A model generated the notes under the pieces. That model had not been told where the DNA came from. It was given only the letters and a program-made list of their open reading frames with translations, and searched no databases. The translations under genes were made by a program, and so were the position numbers. A stretch of 64,000 nt of DNA from Nymphaea colorata (taxonomy: Eukaryota > Streptophyta > Magnoliopsida > Nymphaeales > Nymphaeaceae): the NCBI RefSeq assembly GCF_008831285.2, contig NC_045138.2, positions 17,827,934 through 17,891,933 on the forward strand. The letters run 5' to 3'. Positions 51,791-63,640 of the stretch are shown here, piece after piece; position 1 is the first letter of the stretch; each line of letters starts with the position of its first letter.

Positions 51791-53019
51791 TATCTTGACC
51801 AATTTTAACGGGTAATCAACAACAGATTTTTGGAGCATTGGTATAACAGTATTGAACACTCAATTACAACTAAAGTGAACTTTTCAAAGTTGGGGATCGT
51901 GAATTTCAGAACCAGATCTTGTGTAGCCCTAGATTTTAGTTGGCAGTATGCGTTTGGTAGTACCAAAATCCAGGAGTAGAGCGCAATTCAGGGCTTCTGG
52001 CTTCAAATTTCTGGAAATCCAGAAATTTTCTAGGAAAATCTTGAATTGAAGATGAAATCTGACTTTTATCTTGAGGAAAGGGACTGTACATGGGGAATGA
52101 CAATCAAGGGCTTTGGTATTTAGGAAGACATCAGAGCTGCAGGTGGGGCTGATTCGAGCCGTAGCGGTTCAGATCTGGTCCTGCTCCTGCAGAGGCATCT
52201 TGTAGGCCTTAAACGTTGTCTTTGCCTGGATGTGGGCCTCATTATATCAACATCACCGGTCCCTTTCTGAATCTGGATCCTTCCTTACACTCACCGCTTT
52301 CATCTCTCTCTCTCTCTAAAGGCGAGCAGGACTTGACTTGTGACATCTGAGTTGTTTGTCCTACCAAGGCATGGTAGTGATCCATGTATAACACATTTGG
52401 ATTTGGATCTAGATTTTTATCCAAGTTTCATTTGTTCCAATGCACCTAAGATAAGACATCAAAAAAGCGAGAACCATAACGGATTGTGTGAAAATTGAAA
52501 CTAGTATTCCATAAATCTACATCAATCATGAAACATTAGAACTCGGTATTCACGAATCTGCTTTAATCTTTAAAATATATTCTCATACTCTCAAGAAACG
52601 CAATCCAAAAATTCAAGAAGCATGGTGCAATTTAGTGTTCTTCCTAGATTTAAGGATCAAATATGAACATAATTAGTTCTTAGAATGAGAAAATACTTGT
52701 TTTAAGAACAAAATGTTCTTTTTATATCAAATGCCCTCGACCAGTTGAAAGGGTCTATCAATTTCACTTTACCTTTTCCAAAGTTTGTGTCGCATACTAA
52801 CAAAGGTAAATTAAAGGGGAGAAGGAAGCATAGATGTTCAGGACAAGGAGTCCTGATTTTCGGGGAGGTTGTCCCTCAAAATTTGTGTTCCTAATGAGCA
52901 AAAGAAAATTACATTTGCATCCAAATATGAAATCCAATCTTACAATCTCAATCTGATTTGGAACCCAAACTGGCTCGATGTTCACTATGTAAGAACATTG
53001 GATATATGATATTTCTTTT

Positions 53020-53215
53020 AAACTAAATCCGATCTGAATCCGAATCTAAATCCCATCGAATATTTATGCATATCCAAATCTGAATTCGATTGATGTCATT
53101 TTTTAAATTTGGATCTGATCCGATATCTTAATCAGACATTAAACTCTTTTCCATCTCTTTGATTTTTTCATAATAGTTCAATTGAATATCTGATCCAAAT
53201 CTGATATCCGTAAGC
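53020..53215. repeat. degenerate copy of the GATC-rich element at 994-1420
   Basis: Shares in order GAATCCG/GAATCTAAA, ATATTTATGCATATCCARATC, GATCTGATCCGAT, CTTAATC.GA.ATTAAA and a TCTGATCCAAATC.GATAT end with the right half of 994-1420. The terminal TTGACATCTCT is missing. Confidence 0.5.
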
Positions 53216-53719
53216 CTAAAAATTATGCCAAACCACTTCAGGGCATTAATAGCTGTGGCAGAAGGAAGATGAAAAAGAGGGATATCTTCCACTGCATGAC
53301 TGCAACCTAGAGGAATTATTCTTCTGATTGGAATGAAAGATCTGATCCAAGCACATAGGAAGCAATTTCTCACTCATTCTAGCGATGGAAACCAATTTCT
53401 TCACTCCTCGTGGAAAAACATGCTTATTGAGTTAAAAAGTTACAATAATCAGGTCTGATTGCAGGTCACCTCTCCTACCAGACTGGCGTAAACAAAAGGT
53501 TGCTTTATTTTTATTTATTTATTTTTTGCAATCTAACCTTATTGATATGGACTTAAGAATATGTTGATGCAAAACATATAAAGCTCGTCATCTGTTAGAT
53601 TTTAATAATGTTTTTATAATAAGAAAAAATGAATGTCCCACATAACATCAGCATTTTGATAATAAAAAATCCATATTTGGGGTCTGATTTTTAAACCCAA
53701 ACTAAGTATCTGGTTTCTA

Positions 53720-53754
<35 letters not shown>

Positions 53755-54697
53755 CAAAACAAAAAAGCATATATGAATACAAATATTACCAAGTGGGGCG
53801 TCTTTCTAAGGCATGACCCATGCAAGGGCTTTGAAAGTAGAAAATATCTTGCAAAAGGATCTGATGGACATGGGGATCGATCAATATGAATCAAAATAAG
53901 AGGATGAACTTGTTGTTTCGGATCCCATCTTGGATCCAACATGCACCGGAGTTTGTTCGAACTTGGATCCGGATCTGGATCGGAGCATGGGCGTCACAAA
54001 CACAACGTTATTTGGTTCCCCTAAGAATTCAAGAGAAGTGTCTGTCTAGTGGTAGGTTCAAAAATGATGAAGCCAAAATGCCTATAGATGGTTTTGAGCT
54101 TCGCATACTTGACAAGGTAAATTGGCTTAAAACCTTGAGATAGAACCCTTGTGAGAGATTCACTATTAAAAGAAAATGCAAATCTGGTTTACATTAAAAA
54201 ACAGTGGTTCGTGTTCTGTTAGTCTCTAATCGGTGATTCTTAATACCAGTAAAAGTTGGAGGCGTAACCTCCAGCAAGGTGGATCTGGAAGACCATGGAT
54301 CCGAGATCTTAAGGGCGAGGGTGAGAAAGAGACCAAAGGTTTTTCAAAATCACAAACATGGCTTTTAGATCAGCCACTATAATGAGTTTATTTTTCATAT
54401 CACGGAGGGATAACTTTCAGGGATATATATATATATATATATATCAGAACTGGCCAAGTGTTCTATTAAGCCACCGCTGATAATCAATCCAAGTACTCAA
54501 GATTTTCCCATTTGAAGTTTCCGTCATTTCATTTGGGAAATATATATAACTGTTAGCAAACATGTCTAAATAATACGTGAGAAACTTGTTTATCAATTAG
54601 AAGGATCTAGTGTACGAGCAGAAAAGACTGGACCTGAACCCGTGTGGCGGCCACAGTCTTTTCAGATTCCCAAGAGCAGGATACAGCAAAAGTGTAA

Positions 54698-54822
<125 letters not shown>

Positions 54823-55265
54823 TAAAATCCTCCAAGCTATATTCATCTCCCCCCCTAAACAACGCCATCACAGGCAGACCCGATTAAACACAACAAATTA
54901 CGTGCATCAAGCAGGATTTCTCCCTGGTGTCATCCAGCCATCCAAATCTCAGTTCAATTTCAATCACAGCTATCAGCAAATTGTCAATTGATAAGCAATA
55001 TGCTGTGAGACTCCAAAGGAATTTTTCATCCTACCTAAACAAGAGAAATCTAAAAAACATATATTTTTGTTGCCTCCGTAATTTTCTCTTTTCTGCTTGT
55101 CATTTGAGGTCGGCTTGCATATATACTTGAGGTCATACATACATTTAAGATGTACCGATGTTTGTGCATGTTGATACCATGAATGAGTTCCATGTGTTTT
55201 AAGTTTGTCATATGATCATGATATAAATATTCACATACATGAAATTATGATATTTGCATGAGCAA

Positions 55266-55304
<39 letters not shown>

Positions 55305-55846
55305 AACCATGAAATTTTTGCTGGATGTGGTCGTCTATAACCGGGTCCCTTTTACTTTACACCTTCTCATTTTACTCTCTCTCTCTCTCTCACTCTGGAT
55401 TTGCACTCTTAGATCATAAAAAATGCTCCTGGAGCTAAGCAACTAGCAGAAAGTCTACACCATCTCAATTTGCTCTCTCTCTCTCTCTGTGGATTTATAC
55501 TCTTAGTTCACAAAAAATGCTGATGGAACAAAAGAAATGGCAGAAACTCATCACGAAAGCAAAGAAGCTTGCATTCGCAGAAGGCATTCGTTTATTAATG
55601 CAGTCAGGTTACTTCCTTCTCTTTCCGAAGGAAGGACACACCAAAATCGATCTTGATATATCTACCAACAAAATGCTACCGGGACTGAGTTTCCTTTCGA
55701 AAATCAACCAAAACATCACGTAATTGAAGAGAGCCAGCGCTAATGAAAACTGATGAAAGAACACTCATAAAGAGCTTCTGTATTGCATCTTTGAAGGTGG
55801 ATTAGTACTTGATCTTCTCTCACTCAATGATGGTGTTATATTAACT

Positions 55847-55886
55847 ACCATTTTAAAATAATAATAATTATTATTATTAAAATGGT
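55847..55886. repeat. AT-rich inverted repeat
   Basis: ACCATTTTAA plus AATAATAATAA faces TTATTATTATT plus AAAATGGT with essentially no spacer. The arms differ by two bases in length. It could extrude as a cruciform or be a degenerate element end. No function is evident. Confidence 0.7.
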
Positions 55887-56675
55887 GTTTCGAGACATCA
55901 AATCTCATGGCCATTCAAGACTCAGAGCAGCCAAACCTGACAGGCCTAACAGAAATAGGGCTGCTTCATGCTCAATCTCGTACAACATCATAGGCCTTCT
56001 CACACTTTGAACCATTTACGATGCTTACAGAATCTGCCACAGAAATAGCTCATCCAATCACAACATTTTGAAAACAAAAAAGAACCAGAAAAAGAGAGAT
56101 CATAGGCCGGCCCTCAGCGGCTAGGGTTTTTCTTCTCTCTCGTAGCGCCTTTTCCTTGTTTGCTTAAGACTAGCTTTATTCATCCACGCATGCGAGCAAA
56201 AGTTGAAAAAAAGACGCATCTTTTCTCGGTTGATTCTTAAAATAAAACTTCCATTCTCTTGAAAACAGTAACACATGCAAAAAGAAAAGAGGACTAAAAA
56301 CGATAAAAATCATGTTTAACATGCCTTCATATGCATAAAAACTGACATGATGCCTTCTTGCTATTGGAAAGACAGGCATAACCATGCAAGCGTGCCAAGG
56401 AAAAGGGAAAAGTTCCACCTGCTCACAGTTAATTAATGGATGCATTAGTCACATCTGTTCCCAGTTAATTAATCGTTGCATTATATATATATATATGTGT
56501 GTGTGTGCGCGCGTGTAAAAGGAGAGATTGAATGGTGCACCCAAGTTACTGTGGTACAATAAATATAAGAATAATCTTCAAACTTATACAATAATCAGAT
56601 TATATATCTATATCTGTTGCCATTTAGCCTTTAAACTCACAAAGAAATAGTAAAACATCGATAATACCTAATCAG

Positions 56676-56788
<113 letters not shown>

Positions 56789-57276
56789 ACCCTGATATAA
56801 CAAAGGTATATCAAGGCAAAAACGGGAAAACGGAACAAAAGATTGGTACATTTCCTAAGTCAAAGAATAGATAGGAAAGCAAAAACGGAAACAGATGAGA
56901 AAGAAAGCAAACACTGGACAGATGAATTGGATTATCATGAGCATTAATCCTTGCAGTATCTGAGACCTCAGTAAATCGAACAAGAAGTTCTACCAGTGGT
57001 CCATCTTCGGTTTCCTTTAAAGGTCGTTTAGAAAAACCAAAACTTAAAAGAAAAAACACCCATGTACGCTATAGGTGTTGCACAATGTTAGCAAACAACA
57101 GAGAACTAAAGCAGAGAAGATAAAGATGGAAGGGATGAAGTATAGGTAACGAGGAAACAAGAATGAAGAGAGAGAAAGTTAGGGTACGGAACATACTTAC
57201 AGAGGTTAGGGTTTGGAGGTGAGCACCATTTTGCAGCACGCACTCCAAACAGAATTCTGAGTTTCATTTTTTGCCA

Positions 57277-57399
57277 GTACAAGAGAAGAGGTGAGGCTGC
57301 CGGAGCATGACCTAGCATGGCCGGGCGGCCAGGGTTCGAACCCACCGACCAAGCCCATACAGCCAGATCATGCTGGCAGCTTCACCGATTCTCTTATGG
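57277..57399 (-). ncRNA. MIR167: MIR167 precursor hairpin, locus 2
   Basis: On the minus strand the 5' arm carries a perfect miR167 (57384-57364, TGAAGCTGCCAGCATGATCT...). The 3' arm (57314-57290) reads TAGGTCATGCTCCGGCAGCC and pairs with it apart from one A:C mismatch and a 2-base bulge. Below a 2-base internal loop a lower stem of about nine pairs (57389-57397 with the facing bases at about 57280-57288) continues, the geometry DICER-LIKE1 precursors need. The loop (57315-57362) holds two further small palindromes. The star arm differs from locus 1 and belongs to the GGTCATGCTC..CAGCCTCAC type seen in other plants. Confidence 0.94.
57364..57384 (-). ncRNA. miR167: mature miR167, locus 2
   Basis: A 21-base exact match to the conserved miR167 core. 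The 22-base form would end in GG (to 57363), like miR167d-type members, so it differs from locus 1 only at the last base. Confidence 0.92.
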
Positions 57400-57560
57400 C
57401 ACTCTCCATCAGCACCCAGGAGAGAGAAAGACTCTCTCTCTCTCTCTCTCTAGCCAGAAGAAAGACTGATGAACAGCCTACGCAGAAAGGATAACATCAG
57501 CAAAAGAGATAACGAGGGGAGGAAGAAGAAGGAACACGAAAGCCTCGATACCTAATGACC

Positions 57561-57570
57561 AGTTATATAG
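57561..57570 (-). promoter_or_regulatory. TATA box for MIR167 locus 2
   Basis: CTATATAACT on the minus strand is a good TATA match about 180 bp upstream of the mature miRNA. Between them lie purine-rich and CT-repeat leader sequences. Transcription would start near 57535. On the far side of the hairpin a possible splice donor (CT|GTAAGTATGT, near 57200) suggests a spliced primary transcript. Confidence 0.5.
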
Positions 57571-57821
57571 GGATCGAACTAAGCAAAGGCCCTTAAGTCA
57601 GGCAGTTATTACTATAAGGCCACCCAAGCCTCACGTCGTACGTGTAGATGATGACGTGAAATTGGCAATTTAAGGTGCTCAACTTTTCTGAGAAAAATAG
57701 TAAAAAAATCCCCATTAATGGCTACCATATTCTCAAGTCACCAACCAATTCGAAATTCCGGGATATTTTCCTCTTTTACCGATTCCCGTTGACTCTTTTT
57801 CATCTTCAAATTGCAAAGATG

Positions 57822-57822
<1 letters not shown>

Positions 57823-57882
<60 letters not shown>
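57823..57882. repeat. compound microsatellite (CT)n then (AT)n
   Basis: About 21 CT units followed by about 9 AT units. Read on the minus strand this is (AT)n(AG)n, the same order as the other compound tracts in the window. Confidence 0.95.
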
Positions 57883-58662
57883 GATATGGGTGCTTTTGAA
57901 GCTAGAATCGTCTCCTCGTATCATAATCTTAAAAAAGAAAGGAAAGATAGAACTGCACGAAAAGATGATTTACGCGGCCCTCGTGCATGCCCATGAACAT
58001 GCAGCCTTTGGAAGCCTTATTCATGGACATGAAATTCTTCCATCTCCAATGCCATGGCCGTGTGATTCTTTTGGACCTACAACAGCCTCCATTGGAAGAT
58101 TTATGGTTAGTCAAGTGAAAAAGACTTAGTTGGTTCATGTGCTAAGCTCTATAATTAGCTAAGAACGAGATCTTTTCAGTTATTATGAGTTATTCGGCAG
58201 ATGAATGTCGATGGATATTTTATTAAGGAAACCTATACAGTGCCTACATTTCTTAGTGGACTTTTTTTCTAAACTTTTCGTGTTCTCTGGAAGAAGAATC
58301 GCCTCGTACATTTAAGATGGTAATAACAACAAGAAAAGGAAGGTGGAAGAAGTAATTGAAAATGGGCAGAAGTAGAAGACACCTAGAAAGATGGCAGAGG
58401 GACAAACGCAGGGTGGGATGGAAGGCAGGCTATGGTAGGTATCAGAATCCTTGGTACGAACTTCTTAGAGGGAGAGTCAGGCTCACGGACTCTGTGGCCT
58501 GAGGGAGGGGCAGAGCAGGTGGGTGAAGAGGGGAGAAAGGCGAGGAGGATTCTTGATCTTCCATTGAATGAATGGGAGTGCAACGAGCCGCTAATTAGAC
58601 TTTTAGGCCCCTATTGCATCGATAGCAACGCTTTCTTTCTCCCTCTCCCTCTCCCTCCCGTT

Positions 58663-58666
<4 letters not shown>

Positions 58667-58741
<75 letters not shown>
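58667..58741. repeat. compound microsatellite (TA)n then (GA)n
   Basis: About 24 TA units then about 13 GA units, preceded by a CCCTCT-repeat stretch. Confidence 0.95.
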
Positions 58742-58744
<3 letters not shown>

Positions 58745-60104
58745 CAACTTTCCTCAGAGCTTAACCTCGCAAGCTTAACAATCAAGTGCTTCATTACTCA
58801 ATGAGTTGGAGTTGATGTTCAAATCCTGTGATTCCTGTCACGATTCAATATGATGGGTACAAGGGGAGGCAGCTGCATCTCTTTTGAAGCGGTGGAATCA
58901 CCCTCAAAAAAATATATATATATAAATATTCAACTGCTTGATTCCAGTATGTCATGAATTTAATCACTGGATTCTTTTGATTTGTCCCGTCGACAAGTTT
59001 AAGTTCCTTTCATGAATTTATGGCAATAAAAACTCTGCATGTTAGCTAAAAGAAAATACGTTGCCTCATGTTCCTTGTCTTAAAATCATATTATCAACTA
59101 ATCAAATACCCAAAATGAATTATTAGATGTGATTCACATAGTCTATATAACATATAATAACGTTTTAAACTAATCATTTGAACATTATATATATATATAT
59201 ATATATATATATAATGGTGACTTTCACTCTCTCAGAGTCACCTAGCCATTTAACCAGCAGCGTCTGGCGTCTGATTCAATATGATTGACAATTAAGAGAG
59301 AAATGAATACAACAAAGTAAAAAGATTTTTTCTCCTATATTATTGGTTTACATCTTTTCTTTTTGTTTTTCTCTCAATCATTTATCTGCTTTAAATAATT
59401 AAGTGACTATATATATATATATATTACTAAGAATTAGCTTGGTTAAAGATTTTCGGTTTACTAAGCCACTGATTTATTTAGAGTACATGAAAGTCATATT
59501 GAAACACGAAATATGCACGACTTTGTGCTTAGAATGGCCTTTGATTATTTCCGATATCCTGAAGACGAGGGCAGGACCTTGAGGTTGTCTGTTACTAACT
59601 AATTAGGATCTACGATCGTTGTTTCAATCAAGAAATCGGCACATAATTAGATTTCCTTTTTTACAATCCAAGGACTGGTAAATGCTGAGAAGAAGTTCAC
59701 AACTTCTAGAAAAAAAAATGATGGGAAATACTAAAATTCTTCTCTCTAAACCAAACCTGGAGACATATTTAAAATTTGCTCATTTACTCAATCAAACTAT
59801 GCTTTAAACTGGCACAAATTGTGACAACCTTTTTGAATTTTTTTTTTCTTGCTATGATGTTATGGCACGATTCGACGGACCGATCTTTTTCATTTCCTCC
59901 AACATATAATTCAAGTAACAGAGCACAAAAAAAGGCCTGAGGGTGATGCACGACAGTTCTGTGTTAACTTGCACAAACGGTGTGTGAGCTCAACTTAAGA
60001 AAATGTCTCATGTTTTTCTTTTCGATCGATGAGCATGGACTGCAACCATAAGATTAAGAACCGTGTAAGATTGCCAGTTACTGGTCTTAAAGTTGAGCAT
60101 GGCT

Positions 60105-60345
60105 ACTTTTAGTGACGTCCTGATGTAGCCGTAGGTAAAAGTTAATTTTTTAACGACGTTTGTACTCTAGACGTTGATAAAAGGCTGATTTCAACAACAT
60201 ATTAAGGCCACGCGTTGGTGAAGGCTGTTTTTCACTGACGTCGATGTTGGTGAAAATTAATATTCATCGACATTTGTCTTCGGACGTCCATAAAAAGTAA
60301 CCTTTCACCAAGTGAGTTTTTCTAAGCGTTGGTGAATCTTTTTTT
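60105..60345. mobile_element. CACTA-like subterminal repeat region
   Basis: Short words of the type GACGT(C/T)..TGGTGAAA and their complements recur in both orientations (GTGACGTCC, AACGACGTTTG, AGACGTTGATAAAAG, CACTGACGTCGATGTTGGTG, CGGACGTCCATAAAA, GCGTTGGTGAA). This pattern is typical of the ends of plant CACTA (En/Spm) transposons. I could not find an intact CACTACAAGAAAA terminus, so this is a remnant or only one end. Confidence 0.45.
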
Positions 60346-61800
60346 TTTTAATGGTTCCTATGTTCATATAAAATTGCATTTAGGGTGAGCTTCTTAAAAA
60401 CCAAGTTTTAACAAAACTACATTTTCCAAAAGGTATAAATAACCAAACCTGATTATGTGCACTCCCCTATTAATAAAAATTTGTGTACGAAAATGTGAAA
60501 TGACCAGAATACCCGGACCAATAAAATGGAGAACCTCCCTTATTAAAGACAAAAAAAACGGTATTGAAAAGTTAAAAGTCTAAAAAAATGCATTCCTTTT
60601 GAAAAATCCTCAAAACACTTCAAATCCCCTTCTTTTCTTGGACGTATATCTATTATATGCAGCACCCAGCGTGCAGGCAACTCGATCTTATTAACTCCCG
60701 CACGCTTATATTATGTTATTTGCAAAAAACATCATTTTGGTCTTGCCATCTAAAAAAGCTAGCTAAAAGACTAAGATTTTAGTAAGCTTAGTTCATTAAG
60801 AAAAGTTTGGGAGATGGTCGAACCAAGTTTTTACAAAACCCAATTTTTACAAAACACTATTTTTTTAAAAAAAAGACGTGAACATCTTGATTTCCTTCAA
60901 GTTTTTTTCTACACAGAACATAGTTCTGATCTTGCTATCCAAACCCATAGACCAGATTTCAAAAACTCCTTCGACATTAAGAATTATCTCAATCGAAATA
61001 ATCTAATATGAGGTCCGCAAAACCCCAGTTTGCCTATCTAAAATAATATAATATGTAAGGCTGCAAAACGGATATCGCTTTTGACAATAATAAAGTTGCA
61101 TGAATCTCTTAAGGTTCATAAAAGGCATTCATATACGTTTAAAATAAAAATATAATGAAAGACTGATTTCATGTAGTTAACCAAATCAGGCTAGCCTTCA
61201 AGTTTTATCAAAAGAGTTCCTGTCTTGAAAAAAAAAAAGAAAAAGAAATAGTACGAATTTTGTGACCATTGAATTGTTTCAAGACTCCACACAGCAAAAT
61301 CATACAGAAGAAGACTTATTTATCTAATATCCATCTAAGTATCAACAAGAATCCATCAATTTTAAATTTTAATTATTTCTAATGAAAAGGTGCAGGTTGG
61401 CCGATAGACACATTTTACTTTGCCTGGTTTGCAACGTTGGGATACCATGAAAGTCTCATGCAATTTTCACGATTCAACCAACCATGCTTTCATAATCTAA
61501 TAAAGGTGTATTATTAAGGACTAGAACTTTGAAATATACCTCACCTCACGGAGGGTTCGCACTTAATGTATAATTTTAGTCCTCCTGGCTTTAATACTTT
61601 TTTACTGAGTTGAAGGACGACCGCTTCCTTCTCCGGTGAATAGATCAACGACAGAATCGCAAGGGAATTTTCAGAAGAATGAGTAAGAAAATCTCGGAAC
61701 TCATGAGAACCATTGTGAGTTCTTCAATTATATTGATAGGATTGCACGTTATCGGGTCAGAAATATCTTTCCTCAAAAGATTTGTACCAACTAACGTTAT

Positions 61801-61988
61801 GAGAGAGAGAGAGAGAGGAGGGAAGGACTGGTGAAGTGGGGTGGGACAAGAACCGGTCCACTTAGCCTCCATAGCGGCACTCTTAATCTCAAGATCAACA
61901 GTACTCCTCAATGCGGTTACGATAACACTTTCTCAATTTTGAATTACGGACGTGGTTGGCGCATGCGACTCGACCAGTTGCACTACTA
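61801..61988. repeat. dispersed repeat, copy B (pairs with 35358-35511)
   Basis: Starts with (GA)n and continues GAACCGGTCCACTTAGCCTC and GGCACTCTTAATCT, matching copy A in order with several differences, and ends in CTCGACCAGTTGCACT. Confidence 0.55.
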
Positions 61989-63603
61989 ATAGAGAGAAAG
62001 ATATTTGTCTTAGTCTTTCAAAGTTTGAGGTTAAGCTGTTGCATTCCTTTAGATTAACCAGTGGACACTGGATACTTGTGTGACAAGAGTTCAAAGTAGA
62101 GGATGTATCTATAGCTATGAGGAACGGACTTCTTGCCCTTGGCCCTGTCTTAGGAAGGCTTCTTGTCGATCTCCAAGGGGAAATAGAGAGAGAGAGCTAT
62201 CCCCAGTTCTTGCCAACGGGTTAAAATTAGATCTATCACCAACACTAGTCACAAGGCACTTTGCTGGGCAAAGATGCATTCAAAAGAAATATGAATCAAA
62301 CACCAAACACACTCAATGTATCCTTCTTGGCCACTTACAACCAAGGGTGCAAATGGATCGGATTCAATATGAGAATTTCATTAATTGTGAGGTCCATTAT
62401 GCTCCTAGATCTCAATCCATGTGTATTTAGCTGTGTTCGATCCAGTCCGACCCGACCCGCGATCCAAAGGTCGGCCTTGATCAACAACTTGAATGATGAT
62501 GGCCCATGATGGGTTGCAGGAATGAGATGAGGAGTGTCCCAACTTGCCACTAAATGGGCCCATTTTACTTAGTTGGCCACGTTTATGCTTCAGAGATCCA
62601 GCCTACCCAAGAGCATGAGAACCTGTTTTTGCTGGTCCAGTTGGGTGGTCCTTGTTCTATGACTGCTGAATTGAAACCCTAGAAGAGCCAGTGCCAATGG
62701 CAGCCTGCACTTAGAATTTAGGGTTTTTTTCCCCTCTTTTTTGCCATACTTGGTTGAACCTATAAACAGTTTTTATTTGATCCGTCATGAGTTTGCCCAA
62801 TTTTGCTAAAGAATTGGTGTGCAACAAACTCTTAGCTGTGGAGTAGAGAGAATTATGGTCTCCCAATTTCTTAGTTTTTTCTCTTTCAGCTTCCTTGACA
62901 ACGAGTTTTGGGATAGAGAGCTTTCTTTCACAGTGACAGCATCTTTTTTTGGTCTTAGTAAATGCAATTGGTTTTAATGGTGATATTTACCATTAAATGT
63001 TTGATGGTACTAATAGTTGGCATTAAATGTCTACTGATCACTACGCTTCCAACTAAAATGTCAATAAATAACGGAGAATTTATAATGAAAACCACTTGAA
63101 GCATCAATTATTCCAAGACAAACAAAATTTTCACATTTCTTGTTTTATTTCTTGAAAGATATCAATGTGCTTGATTCAAGTTTCGATAATTGAACTGCCC
63201 CTTTATATTCAAGTGAACTTAGCATTCTTCCAAGACCAACGAGATTTTCGTGTAAAATTTGTTTTAATTTTGTACTTGTTGTAAGATATATATGTTTGTT
63301 TTTCAAGTTTCCAATCAACCGAGTATCCTCTATCCTGTCTTCTATTAAAAACATAAGCTGATTTCTTTATATATATATATATATATATAAAGCTTGAGCT
63401 CATTTATGTCAGAAAGAAAAAATATAAAAAGAAGAAGATGGCAGTAATGTAAATTTTCCATGGGTATCTTAAGTAAAGACCAACTACTAAGGCACCAAGG
63501 CAGGAAGCCTGATCAATGCAATTAACTCAAAAGAGATTGAAAGAGATGCTACTTCCTATACAACTGTACCTACTCCTGACCCAACCCTGAGCCCTCAGCT
63601 CTG

Positions 63604-63640
63604 ACCCTAACCCTAGCCCTAACCCTAAACTTAACCCTAA
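63604..63640. repeat. short interstitial telomere-like tract
   Basis: About six variant units of CCCTAA/CCCTAAA (ACCCTAACCCTAGCCCTAAC and onward), close to the plant telomere unit CCCTAAA. It is too short to be a true telomere. It could be an insertion scar or a cluster of telo-box promoter motifs. Confidence 0.8.

Noticed and set aside
57313..57343. A possible tRNA gene
   Set aside because: B-box and A-box-like words are present, but spacing is far too short and no cloverleaf forms. The surrounding sequence is the MIR167 loop.
62080..62430. 116-codon plus-strand frame
   Set aside because: Contains low-complexity and repeat-derived sequence and no domain.
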